Translations under genes and position numbers: made by a program
NCBI RefSeq assembly: GCF_011043525.1
Contig: NZ_JAAKGO010000001.1
Location: forward strand, 496,001-560,000
DNA: 64,000 nt
From: Sphingobacterium sp. SGG-5
GTDB lineage: Bacteria > Bacteroidota > Bacteroidia > Sphingobacteriales > Sphingobacteriaceae
Reading direction: 5' to 3'
The notes under the pieces: generated by a model
Databases searched by the model: none
What the model was told of the DNA's origin: nothing
Seen by the model: the letters and a program-made list of their open reading frames with translations, nothing else
Shown here: piece after piece, positions 17,810 to 27,062 of the stretch
Layout of the letters: every line of letters begins with the position of its first letter
Position numbering within the stretch: the first letter of the stretch is position 1

Positions 17810-20800
17810 TTATAAATTAAGATATACTTGAATAGAGTAAGTAGCCGGTATCGGATACACACTTCCATTAAATTGCGCTTGCTCGGGATCAAACAATCTG
17901 ACCTTATCCCAAACATGCAGGTTGCTTCCCACAAACTGCAGATCCATCGAAGCGATACCTATCCTACGGAGGAAGTCTTTACTCAAATTGTAATTCAATG
18001 TGATCTCCTGGAGACGCAAGTATCTTGCATTGTCTTGCCAAAAAGTTGATAGCTGCGCATTATTATTGTTCATCCCGTATTGAAGACGCGGGAAACGGGC
18101 ATCTCGATTTTCAGCCAACTTCGGATCTATTCCATTTGCAAGTGCATATTCCAGCGGTATCCAGCGGCTACTGGGGTCGGAAGAAAGCGACAATACATTA
18201 CCCGAAGGTCCATCAAAGAAAGGCACATAACCCATGCCATTGTCGTAGGTACGGCTAGCCTGTTTTACAGATTGACCCACATGGAAGAAATCGGTATTAC
18301 CCGTACCTTTGAATAAAAGCCCTAAGGTTAGCCGCTTGTATCTGAACTCACCTCCAAAACCATACATCAGGAGCGGATAGGAACTGTAAGACAAAGGAAC
18401 TTTATCTAACGTGTTGATTACACCGTCGCCATTGACATCTTTATATTTGATATCGCCTGGCATCACATCACCAAAGGTTTGGGTAGGGCTGTAATCGATA
18501 TCGGCCTGATCCTTAAATAGCCCAAGCGCTTGGTATCCTCGTATTACCCCGTATGGATATCCTGATTTTTCTAAGTACGGATATTCCAAATAGGCCTCTT
18601 CCCAGTTTTGCACTTTATTCTTGGAATAAGTAAAATTACCTCTTACCGTAATGCCGAAATTCGGCGACAATTCTTGCGTAAAACTCACATTCCCATCTGC
18701 ACCATAACTCCTCATACGTCCCACATTCCCAAATGGCATGGTCACAACACCTACATAATCAGGCACCTGGACGCGCTGTTGGAAAATACCATTACGCTGA
18801 TCGTTGAAGATGTCTACCACAAAATCGAACTTATTATTGAACATCTTGCCTTCAAAACCAAGATTAGCCTTGATCGCACGTTCCCAAGCAAGATTGTCCG
18901 CTCCTATACGGGATTCACTAATGGTCTCGACCGAAGAGGTTCCCCACGGTGACCCGCTCCCCACATTCACGCGGGTCAGATATGGAAAACGCTGATTCGT
19001 AATACGGTCATTACCTACTGTACCATAAGACGCCCTGATCTTGAAAAAATTAAGCCATGGGGCGGTCTCCTGGATAAACTTATAATTGGACGGTACCCAC
19101 CCGAGTGCTACGGAAGGAAAGAAACCATACTGTCTTCCGGGCTGGAAGTTCTCAGAGCCCGTATATCCAAAATTGACGTCCAGGAGATAAGTGTCTCTAA
19201 ATCCATAAGTCAGGCGACTTGATACCCCTTGATAACGTAATGGGATTGCAGCCATATTGCTCGTCGCATCTTTCGTGTGCTTCGCATCACTGACATAATA
19301 GTATACAAGTCCTGAAACACGATGGTCCGCACCTAAAAGCCGGTCATAATTGGTAACCATCTCTAAATGGTACTTCCGGTATTGTTGCGTTGATCTACTG
19401 TAGGAAGCCTTTTGTTCCTGCACCATCTCTTGCATAATCAGTTCACCGGCAGCACTGCGACCAAGTGCTTGAAAAAGGGCCGGCTGTATGCGGCGACGTT
19501 CTTCAAAATAACTCTGTATATCGTAAGCGCCCTGAACTCTAAATTTCAACCCGTCCAATACACTGGAAAGATCTTGATTAATGGCTAAGGTTGTCTTACC
19601 CTTGAAAGCTTGATCCGAAGCGGTCCCAGTTCTGTTGATAAGCACATATGGAGACGATCCGGCGCCTTCACCTATGGCAGGCAGCATACCATTGGAATAC
19701 TGTGTCGGCAATGCCAACGGGTTAATCTGTGACTGTGCTTCCCAGATGTAATCCGTATTAGCCATACCCGGTTGATTTAACACCGACAAGTACCCATCTG
19801 TTCCTAAAAACACACTCGTTGTCTTCGTCAGATTAATGTCCAAATTCATCCGATAGTTGTACGTCTTATAGCCAACATTCGAACTGTACACACTATTCTT
19901 ATCGACCTTGTAAGCAGCACTCTCTCCAGTTCCTCCCAAGCTCAAGAAATAACGTGCCATTTCACTACCACCGCGGCCACTCGCATAATACGATTGACGC
20001 CAGGAATTACGATTCAATATCTGGTCCTGCCAGTTGACATCAGGATACATGTCGGGATCTAGCCCATCCTTAATAATCTCCATCTCTATAGCACTGTACA
20101 ATGGCGCATCGCCCCGTACCATCCGGGCTTCATTAGCTAAAGAAGCATAGTCATGGGCACTCAGGAATTGGGGCACTCTATTGAGATGGGATAAGGTTGA
20201 GTTAACCCGTCCAGTGATCTGTAGCCTTCCTGCCAGCCCTTTCTTTGTGGTGACCAATACGACACCATTAGCCCCTCTCACCCCATAAACCGCGGTTGCG
20301 GATGCATCTTTTAAGATAGAAAAACTTTCCACATCTGCCGGATCAACGGAATTCAGATCGCCCTCCAATCCATCGATAAGAACCAGTGCACCGCTATTGG
20401 CGCCAAAGGTTCCTATACCACGTACCCAAAACTCGGCAATACTCTTTCCGGGTTCGCCGCTAGTCTGCATGGAAATAACGCCTGCGGCACGACCTCCTAA
20501 CAGATTACTGATAGACGGAGCAGGACTTTGCAGATCTTTGACATCGACCGTTGTAATAGCCGCGACAGAACTGATCTTACGCTGTTTTCCCATAATTCCT
20601 ACCACCATGACTTCCTCTACCTCTTGGGCCTGTTGCGTAAACGTTATCTTCAATTCTTTCTCCTCCTTAGTAACAAGATACTCTACTGATTCATACCCGA
20701 CATAACTGAACACCAACATATCTCCGTAGGTGGCTTTAATACTAAACTTCCCTTGTGTATTGGAAGATGTTCCGATGGTAACTTTGTCCTTGACAAAAAC

Positions 20801-20935
20801 AGTCACCTCCGACAATATTTCGTCTTTTTCGTTATAAGTTGTTCCCTCTATGACAAAATCTGTTTTCTCTTGTGCATAAAGTGTAAAACTGGATATCGCC
20901 AACAAAAGCAATAAAATTTGGATCAATCTTTTCAT
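17810..20935 (-). CDS. SusC/RagA-family TonB-linked outer-membrane transporter
   Basis: A 1041-residue barrel transporter. Order of parts: signal peptide (1-21, ending LYAQ), carboxypeptidase-regulatory-like domain (about 28-105), TonB-box region with VEEVMVVGIMG, plug domain (about 120-235) and a 22-strand-type barrel ending YSIQVYLNL. The plug has the SusC signature LKDASATAVYGVRGANGVVL. No long N-terminal STN domain is present, so it is not expected to signal to a FecR-type anti-sigma factor. Control probably comes from the TPR/HTH regulator upstream. It forms the import complex with the adjacent SusD. Confidence 0.96.
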   Translation of the reverse strand: MKRLIQILLLLLAISSFTLYAQEKTDFVIEGTTYNEKDEILSEVTVFVKDKVTIGTSSNTQGKFSIKATYGDMLVFSYVGYESVEYLVTKEEKELKITFTQQAQEVEEVMVVGIMGKQRKISSVAAITTVDVKDLQSPAPSISNLLGGRAAGVISMQTSGEPGKSIAEFWVRGIGTFGANSGALVLIDGLEGDLNSVDPADVESFSILKDASATAVYGVRGANGVVLVTTKKGLAGRLQITGRVNSTLSHLNRVPQFLSAHDYASLANEARMVRGDAPLYSAIEMEIIKDGLDPDMYPDVNWQDQILNRNSWRQSYYASGRGGSEMARYFLSLGGTGESAAYKVDKNSVYSSNVGYKTYNYRMNLDINLTKTTSVFLGTDGYLSVLNQPGMANTDYIWEAQSQINPLALPTQYSNGMLPAIGEGAGSSPYVLINRTGTASDQAFKGKTTLAINQDLSSVLDGLKFRVQGAYDIQSYFEERRRIQPALFQALGRSAAGELIMQEMVQEQKASYSRSTQQYRKYHLEMVTNYDRLLGADHRVSGLVYYYVSDAKHTKDATSNMAAIPLRYQGVSSRLTYGFRDTYLLDVNFGYTGSENFQPGRQYGFFPSVALGWVPSNYKFIQETAPWLNFFKIRASYGTVGNDRITNQRFPYLTRVNVGSGSPWGTSSVETISESRIGADNLAWERAIKANLGFEGKMFNNKFDFVVDIFNDQRNGIFQQRVQVPDYVGVVTMPFGNVGRMRSYGADGNVSFTQELSPNFGITVRGNFTYSKNKVQNWEEAYLEYPYLEKSGYPYGVIRGYQALGLFKDQADIDYSPTQTFGDVMPGDIKYKDVNGDGVINTLDKVPLSYSSYPLLMYGFGGEFRYKRLTLGLLFKGTGNTDFFHVGQSVKQASRTYDNGMGYVPFFDGPSGNVLSLSSDPSSRWIPLEYALANGIDPKLAENRDARFPRLQYGMNNNNAQLSTFWQDNARYLRLQEITLNYNLSKDFLRRIGIASMDLQFVGSNLHVWDKVRLFDPEQAQFNGSVYPIPATYSIQVYLNL

Positions 20936-20955
20936 CTAGGTTGTTTTTATGCTGA

Positions 20956-22296
20956 TTATTCGATTGTTAACTTCCGGATACGAGCATTCCCATAATCGGA
21001 TATATATACCGTACCGTCCAGACCTACGGCTAAGCCCCACGGATTGCGAAACAAAGCTTCCAACCGACCTCCATCCTGCATTCCGGCTACACCCGGCTGC
21101 CCCACTACAGTCTGTACAACACCATCGGATGACATCATGCGGATACAATGGTTCCCATAGTCGGCAATAAAAAGATTGCCGTCCTGATCAAATGCCAACT
21201 GCCTTGGCAAGTTGAACTGTGCCGTTTCGATGGGGCCATCGCGATGTCCTGCACCGGTAAGCGGTGTACTGATTTTCTTGAAAGCGTCCGGTGCCGAAGG
21301 ATCCCGTATGTCCAACGTACAGATACTATTCTGATAGCCCGTAACGTTGCTGTGAAAAGTCATGTAAAGAATATACGGCCGTTGCGGGTCGAATATCAGA
21401 CCATAACCCGCACCTGAATTTGTTTTAAAAACCAGCTCAGACTCATATGTCGTCGCATTCATTTTGACAATAGATCCGTCCCCATATCTCGCATAAAAAC
21501 AGCCGTCATGAGCACTATATGCCATCGTATATTTGTAATTGACCGTGATAGCAGCCAAGTCCTCGGGGCTAAACTTCATGCTGCGCTGTCGAGGAGCCCA
21601 CCCTTCCTTGGGATCAAAATTAAAGAAGCCCTCTTTGGCACCATCGTGCGGAACGGTCAATATACCCGTGGTGAGATCCACAGCCGGTGCATTGGGATTG
21701 AGTGGACTATTCGATGTGTTCATAATTAAAGGCGACACTATATTTTCCTTTTCATTGATACGTACTACACCGTAGGAACCGGCATCCCTCACGGAGGCAA
21801 ACAGATTCTGTTCGTTATCTACACAAAGATAGCGCGCATAAACCTGAGCTTGCGCTAATGTACCGGCACGAAATTCCGTTGAGCCATTACCCGTTATAGT
21901 ACTGACATTGGATGTCGTATGATAGGTAAACGTTTGATCGTAGATGACTGAATCTTCACCGACAACCACAGCAACCTTACATATCTCCCCCGGTAACCTC
22001 GGAACCAGAGCATATAGACGGTCACCACTGGAAGATATAACAGCCGCACGGGCATGGTTAAAATAAACCTTGATCGCTGACGGGTCGGTACCAAAATTTT
22101 CACCATTCAACAAGACCTTCTCTCGCACCCCACCCTCCAAAGGCATAAAGGAAGTCAAAACGACCGGCCTGCTTGGGTCATGTTCAACTATCCGGGATTT
22201 GTCTCCTTCTTCTTTACAGGAAAGGAGTGCCACCGACAACAGCAATGACAAGCCTATGCCACCAGAAAGTTTTTGATTCAATAGTTTTTTCTTCAT
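20956..22296 (-). CDS. IPT-NHL lipoprotein, first gene of the Sus-like operon
   Basis: A 446-residue lipoprotein (lipobox ALLSC, C27) with an IPT/TIG domain (about 45-120, containing VLLNGENFGTDPSAIKVYFN) and an NHL-repeat propeller, including GNLFIADYGNHCIRMM and GTVYISDYGNARIRKL. It resembles the C-terminal two thirds of the 619-residue protein (shared GTLAQ...ARY segment and NHL ends), but has no BACON domains. Its place ahead of susC is unusual; most binding lipoproteins follow susD. It probably captures ligand at the surface. Confidence 0.85.
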   Translation of the reverse strand: MKKKLLNQKLSGGIGLSLLLSVALLSCKEEGDKSRIVEHDPSRPVVLTSFMPLEGGVREKVLLNGENFGTDPSAIKVYFNHARAAVISSSGDRLYALVPRLPGEICKVAVVVGEDSVIYDQTFTYHTTSNVSTITGNGSTEFRAGTLAQAQVYARYLCVDNEQNLFASVRDAGSYGVVRINEKENIVSPLIMNTSNSPLNPNAPAVDLTTGILTVPHDGAKEGFFNFDPKEGWAPRQRSMKFSPEDLAAITVNYKYTMAYSAHDGCFYARYGDGSIVKMNATTYESELVFKTNSGAGYGLIFDPQRPYILYMTFHSNVTGYQNSICTLDIRDPSAPDAFKKISTPLTGAGHRDGPIETAQFNLPRQLAFDQDGNLFIADYGNHCIRMMSSDGVVQTVVGQPGVAGMQDGGRLEALFRNPWGLAVGLDGTVYISDYGNARIRKLTIE

Positions 22297-22555
22297 AAAA
22301 GATTAATTATATATCATCATTCAAAAACATAAAATACTCATCAATTTTTAAGTCCCTTAATTCATATTTTGACAGGTCCCGAAACACAATTTTAAAGTTC
22401 AATAATTTCGACTAAAAATCATCTCACTCCCAGAGTATCCGAGTAAAAATCAAAATAACAAAAACACAACAAACTGAATTACAGTATACTGCAAACAAAC
22501 GGAAGGATAATATCTAAATACAGAAACGTCACATGGAGACATGTGATAACGAAAA

Positions 22556-24307
22556 TTACAGCAAAACTTCCTCTCGGGAGCATTCCATTATGCGGTCTTC
22601 AAACTCATCTGGGCATAACGATTTGTTTTTAGTCTTAGATCGATAGGTGTATACGGTTGTAATTGAACACCGTAAAAACTTAGCGATCTTATTGCTATCC
22701 TTGATGCCCAATCTGATCAAAGCAAAGATGCGCAATTCGGTGTTTAATAACTCGTTGTTTTTTAAGGCTTGCTTTTCTCCTTCTGGGAACAACCTATTGA
22801 ATTCATCCACAAAACTTGGATAAATCTTTAAAAAAGTTTCATCAAAATTACTTAAGAAATATTTGAATTCATCTTCTATATACTGCGCCGACTGCAATTC
22901 TCTCAACACAGTTTCAAACTTGCTATCTTGCATTAACCTCTTGAGATTCATGCGATAAACATCCAGCTTATCGATATATTCAGCGCACAAGTCGATAAAC
23001 TTACTCAAGTAAGTTTCCTTGACTACATTCATTTCTACAAGCTCCTTATTCAAAAACAAAAGCTGGCTATTGACTAATTGTAGTTCGGCATTTCGCAGAT
23101 GTAATTCCTTACCTATCAAGTTGAGTCTGCTGTTGGCATCGAGCAATGCTCCGTTAGCTTCACTCGTTTCCTTTCTAGCCTTAAGCACCTTCTTGTTCTG
23201 CCGCATCACAAAAAGCACGAGCACGACCATGACGACCAACAAGCCTCCAATGACAAAGGCACCTTTAATTACCTTATTTTTTTCTTGTGTTATTTTAGCA
23301 TTGTAGGCTTGAGCGATTCTAGGTAGGATCTGCTGAATCTTTAAAATAAATCTATAGGTGCCACTATATATGGCATCCTGCAATGAAATTTCTATATACC
23401 GATGTGCCCTTTCAACATCCCCTTCATCATATAGCAGCTCAGCAAGTTCCCACAGAGAGGCATATACTTTTTTCTCTCTAGCTTTTATCTCTGTAATGGC
23501 TGATAAAATATAAAATTTCTTTGCCTGCTCTTTATCCCCTATCAAACTGTACAAAAGGGATATATAATATACAACAGTTCCTCTTTCTTCGTTACCTACT
23601 GCTTTAGGATAGGCATCTAATAACACCGCTAAAGCTTTATTGTAGTCTCCTTCAGCTCGGTACTTATGGGATAAATTTACCGCAGACCAAATCGAGTTTG
23701 AAGGCAGATATACCGCCAAGGAATCGACACTGGATTGTATACCAATACGGGCATCTTCTCGTTCATGCACAACCTCAAACAATGCCCTATTTAGGGCTAA
23801 TTGTACGCCAAAATAAAGCTCCTTTAGGCTATCGGGAAGCATATTTTCGGTAAAAATATCGCTTTCCAAAATTTCGGCACATGCATTATATTTTCCAGTA
23901 TGTGTATATACACAGGCTGTGTGAAGCATAGCTTCCATCTTATAGATTGACTGCCTGTGCAATATAGCCTCGGAGGTATTTAACATTTGTCCAGCATATA
24001 CTAATGCCGAATCCAACTGATAATTTATATATTGTTTATATATAGCTTTCTGTAACCTAAATCTTTCATCAGGAAGAATAGCCTTATCCAACAGGTGTTT
24101 CACATCTCTGATCTTGCGCTCTTTCAATACATTATATTCCTTTCTTTGGGTAAGAACTTGATCTAAATCTTCGAGAGAGTACGTTCTCTCATCTTTTGCA
24201 TAACTAATGGCCGGAAATGCCACAGTAAAATGCAATAATAGGAGGCTTATTACACGACCTCCACATGCCCGAAATAAAATCAACCCGAATTCGTACAACG
24301 TAAACAT
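22556..24307 (-). CDS. TPR / transmembrane / HTH regulator of the DUF6377 (SusR-like) type
   Basis: A 583-residue membrane-spanning transcription regulator. I start at the ATG at 24305-24307, which gives a signal peptide ending near ISYA; the longer frame adds 14 unlikely residues. After the signal come TPR-like helices in the periplasm, a transmembrane helix (VIGGLLVVMVVLVLFVM), a coiled coil, and a C-terminal LuxR-like HTH (TELRIFALIRLGIKDSNKIAKFL, then SITTVYTYRSK). This layout lets one protein sense a periplasmic ligand and bind DNA. It is separated from the operon by 259 bp, on the same strand, so it is the likely activator. Direct operator sites were not recognised. Confidence 0.85.
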   Translation of the reverse strand: MFTLYEFGLILFRACGGRVISLLLLHFTVAFPAISYAKDERTYSLEDLDQVLTQRKEYNVLKERKIRDVKHLLDKAILPDERFRLQKAIYKQYINYQLDSALVYAGQMLNTSEAILHRQSIYKMEAMLHTACVYTHTGKYNACAEILESDIFTENMLPDSLKELYFGVQLALNRALFEVVHEREDARIGIQSSVDSLAVYLPSNSIWSAVNLSHKYRAEGDYNKALAVLLDAYPKAVGNEERGTVVYYISLLYSLIGDKEQAKKFYILSAITEIKAREKKVYASLWELAELLYDEGDVERAHRYIEISLQDAIYSGTYRFILKIQQILPRIAQAYNAKITQEKNKVIKGAFVIGGLLVVMVVLVLFVMRQNKKVLKARKETSEANGALLDANSRLNLIGKELHLRNAELQLVNSQLLFLNKELVEMNVVKETYLSKFIDLCAEYIDKLDVYRMNLKRLMQDSKFETVLRELQSAQYIEDEFKYFLSNFDETFLKIYPSFVDEFNRLFPEGEKQALKNNELLNTELRIFALIRLGIKDSNKIAKFLRCSITTVYTYRSKTKNKSLCPDEFEDRIMECSREEVLL

Positions 24308-24580
24308 AAGACAGTTTTTATAAGATCTCCAAATGTAAGCTATACACATAAATATATATTTAAGTGCACATTACCTCATTGTTAACTATCGTATTGCAAT
24401 CCTTATTATTAATCTTTGTATCATTAATCGGTTAGCTTAACATACCAAAAGATAAGTAAATATAAACAAAGGAAACCACAATTCAAAAGAAAACATAAGC
24501 ATACGTAGATTAAAAAACAATGTTTTTTCCCTCATTAAAAAGTCCATATTCTATTCTGCTACAAGAAAAAAGCACAATCA
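24308..24580. other. AT-rich intergenic region between divergent transcripts
   Basis: Between the regulator (minus) and the SDR gene (plus) the DNA is AT-rich. I see no ORF, RNA motif or strong hairpin here other than the promoter at 24586-24617. Confidence 0.6.
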
Positions 24581-24585
24581 TACCA

Positions 24586-24617
24586 TTTGTATAGCCCGTA
24601 TAAATGGCCTATCTTTG
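24586..24617 (+). promoter_or_regulatory. Promoter TTTG-N20-TATCTTTG for the SDR/serB genes
   Basis: The -33 box TTTG (24586-24589) and the -7 box TATCTTTG (24610-24617) are separated by 20 bp, matching the Bacteroidota housekeeping consensus. Transcription should begin near 24624. This excludes a TTG start at 24615, which lies inside the -7 box. Confidence 0.75.
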
Positions 24618-24641
24618 ACCCATCAACTTTCAGCAGTACAG

Positions 24642-25613
24642 GTGATTTTAGTAACAGGCGGAACAGGTTTCTTGGGTTCAACGTTAATTAAACAATTAAC
24701 CGATGCGGGAAAGGCTGTCATGGCAACAAAAAGACCCTCTTCGACAATTCCCGAGGCACTAAAAAGCTCCTCATTGGTGGAATGGGTAGATGCGGATGTG
24801 ACCGATTATTTTGCACTGTCGGACATTCTTCCAAAAGTAAAACAGGTTTATCATTGTGCAGCGAAGGTGTCTTATCAAAAAGAAGATGCTGCCGCAATGC
24901 AGAAAATCAATATAGAGGGCACACAGCACATCGTCAATCTATGTCTATTACACCACATCCGGCTCGTACATGTAAGCTCTATAGCCGCATTAGGAAGTAA
25001 TAAAACTGGGCTTCCGGTATCGGAAACCGACAAGTGGGAATACGACAAAAAGATATCGAGATACGCTTTGTCCAAATACAAAAGCGAATTGGAAGTATGG
25101 CGAGGCATGAAAGAAGGTCTGGATGCCATTATCGTCAACCCATCTGTCATTATGGGCCTGGGAAGTTACAAGAAAGGTTCAGGCGCTATATTTGAGTTGG
25201 TCAACAACGGGATAAAAATATATCCTCCGGGATCTGTGGGTATCGTGGATGTCGAAGATGTAGCTCGCATCATGATGACCTTAATGGATAACACATCCTT
25301 ATCGGGCGAGCGATATATTCTGAACAGTGAAAATCTGACGAACAAAGACCTGATGCACCGTATTGCAAGTTTGTTGAACAAAAAAAAGCCCAGCATTCAA
25401 GCTACACCTTTTATGTTGGGCATGGCCTGGCGTGCCGCCCGGCTTGTCGCCCTCTTTAAAGGAGGCAGGCCTTCTTTAACAAAAGAATCGACACAGGCAG
25501 CTGCGGCAAAACTGGCGTATGCGAACGACAAAATTGTCGAAGCCTTGGGTGGATATTCCTTTAAACCTGTGGATCAGACACTGGAAGAAATAACAAACAC
25601 TTATTACAGATAA
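24642..25613 (+). CDS. NAD(P)-dependent epimerase/dehydratase (extended SDR)
   Basis: A 323-residue cytosolic extended short-chain dehydrogenase, started at the GTG at 24642. This gives MILVTGGTGFLGS, the classical SDR N-terminus, and lies downstream of the predicted transcription start. The nucleotide motif is GGTGFLGS. The catalytic motif is YxxxK in RYALSKYKSELE, with the serine in HVSSIAALG. Related proteins act on nucleotide sugars, flavonoid-like ketones or sterols. The substrate is not evident. The SerB-like gene follows by 21 bp, so both are probably cotranscribed. Confidence 0.88.
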   Translation: MILVTGGTGFLGSTLIKQLTDAGKAVMATKRPSSTIPEALKSSSLVEWVDADVTDYFALSDILPKVKQVYHCAAKVSYQKEDAAAMQKINIEGTQHIVNLCLLHHIRLVHVSSIAALGSNKTGLPVSETDKWEYDKKISRYALSKYKSELEVWRGMKEGLDAIIVNPSVIMGLGSYKKGSGAIFELVNNGIKIYPPGSVGIVDVEDVARIMMTLMDNTSLSGERYILNSENLTNKDLMHRIASLLNKKKPSIQATPFMLGMAWRAARLVALFKGGRPSLTKESTQAAAAKLAYANDKIVEALGGYSFKPVDQTLEEITNTYYR

Positions 25614-25634
25614 ACAATAAGCTGAATTATTAGC

Positions 25635-26930
25635 ATGAAAAACTATTATATCATCGATTTTGATAGCACTTTTACCCAGGTTGAGGCCTTGGACGAACTT
25701 GCTCGGATTTCTCTGGAAGGCAGCCCTGACAGAGAAAAGGTTTACAAAGAAATCGAACATTTTACCAATTTGGCAATGGAAGGTAAAATTTCCTTCCGCG
25801 AAAGTCTTGCCGGCCGCGTAGCGCTTTTGAAAGCAAACAAAACACATCTTCAACAGCTCGTGCGCCACCTCAAGAAGAAGGTTTCCAAATCATTCGATCG
25901 TAATCGGGATTTTTTCAGACAAAATAGTGATACTGCTTGGATCGTATCCGGTGGTTTTAAAGAGTTCATCACACCCGTGGTGTCTCCCTACGGTATAAAA
26001 AAAGAAAATATATATGCCAACACGTTTAAGTTCGACGATGACGGTTATATCATCGGATATGACGAAACAAACCCGCTTTCAGACGAGGGCGGAAAAGTAA
26101 AGCTATTAAAAGAGTTGAAAATCGATGGACGTATTTTTGGTATCGGCGACGGTTATTCAGACTTCCAACTCAAGGAATCAGGGCTTATCGAAAAATTCTA
26201 CGCATTTACGGAGAACATCGCCCGTCAGAGCGTTACGGCTAAGGCAGATCACGTGACACCGAGTTTCGACGAGTTTTTATACCTCAACGACCTACCACGT
26301 GCGATCTCTTATCCTAAAAACAGAATATTGACATTAATTGTAGGCGATGTTCCCGAAATATCGGCACACATTCTCAAAAATGACGGTTTCTCGATACGGG
26401 TGAAAGAAACATTTGAGGAGAAATACACAAAAGATGTGGGCTTGCTGTTACTGGGGCCTAATGTCAAAGTGGAGGAGGAACAATTATTACGGGCAGATAA
26501 GTTGAAAACGATCGGATTCTTAGGTGATATTAAAGGCCACGTAAGCCGGACGATATGTAATCAAAAAGGCATTGTCATATTTGACGATAAAAAGAACAAG
26601 AGACATAACGCTGAATTTATTCCACGGCGTATGGCGGAGTTTATCAACAATGGTGATACGGACCAGAGCCGGAATTTTCCCAATCTTATTTTACCGAAGA
26701 AAATCAAAGGGCACCGTTTGTTGCACATTCATGAGAATGTTCCCGGAATTATGGCGCAGCTCAACAATGTATATGCTGAAAATGAAATCAATATCTTATC
26801 ACAGTTCCTAATGACACGGGGAAACATCGGTTATGCCGTCACCGACATTGACACAAACTATGATAAAAGTCTACTCAAACAGCTAAAACAGATAGAACAC
26901 ACGATTAAGTTCCGAATTATCTACAAATAA
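25635..26930 (+). CDS. serB: Phosphoserine phosphatase fused to a SerA-like C-terminal half
   Basis: A 431-residue fusion. Residues 1-210 form a HAD-IB phosphatase with nucleophile D8 and acid D10 in DFDST, and the GDGYSDFQ motif, fitting phosphoserine phosphatase. Residues about 225-340 look like a degenerate 3-phosphoglycerate dehydrogenase core. Residues about 345-431 are a SerA-type ACT domain: FINNGDT, NFPNL, LLHIHENVPGIMAQLN and NILSQFL match the serine-binding region of SerA. No NAD-binding GxGxxG is visible. I infer phosphatase activity with possible serine feedback. Such fusions appear in some Bacteroidota as serB-like genes. Confidence 0.85.
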   Translation: MKNYYIIDFDSTFTQVEALDELARISLEGSPDREKVYKEIEHFTNLAMEGKISFRESLAGRVALLKANKTHLQQLVRHLKKKVSKSFDRNRDFFRQNSDTAWIVSGGFKEFITPVVSPYGIKKENIYANTFKFDDDGYIIGYDETNPLSDEGGKVKLLKELKIDGRIFGIGDGYSDFQLKESGLIEKFYAFTENIARQSVTAKADHVTPSFDEFLYLNDLPRAISYPKNRILTLIVGDVPEISAHILKNDGFSIRVKETFEEKYTKDVGLLLLGPNVKVEEEQLLRADKLKTIGFLGDIKGHVSRTICNQKGIVIFDDKKNKRHNAEFIPRRMAEFINNGDTDQSRNFPNLILPKKIKGHRLLHIHENVPGIMAQLNNVYAENEINILSQFLMTRGNIGYAVTDIDTNYDKSLLKQLKQIEHTIKFRIIYK

Positions 26931-26933
26931 GAT

Positions 26934-26963
26934 ATGAGGCTGTCTCAAAATGGACAGCCTCAT
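26934..26963 (+). terminator. Hairpin after serB
   Basis: ATGAGGCTGTC (26934-26944) pairs perfectly with GACAGCCTCAT (26953-26963) around an 8-nt loop, 4 bp after the serB stop codon. There is no following T-run, so termination would be weak. It may instead shield the transcript end. Confidence 0.5.
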
Positions 26964-27062
26964 TATGAAAATTACGCAAACGTTTTCGCTTCTTGCCCTC
27001 TTGTTATTCCATCAGAAAGTATATATGTTTGGTAGTTCACGTTTATCTTAAACCTATCGTTC

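Noticed and set aside
20936..21148. Short frames antisense at the ends of the IPT-NHL and susC genes
   Set aside because: They overlap conserved coding sequence and show no start or domain.
26249..26256. TCACGTGA core like the parS centre
   Set aside because: The flanks do not match the TGTTNCACGTGNAACA palindrome, and it lies inside serB.
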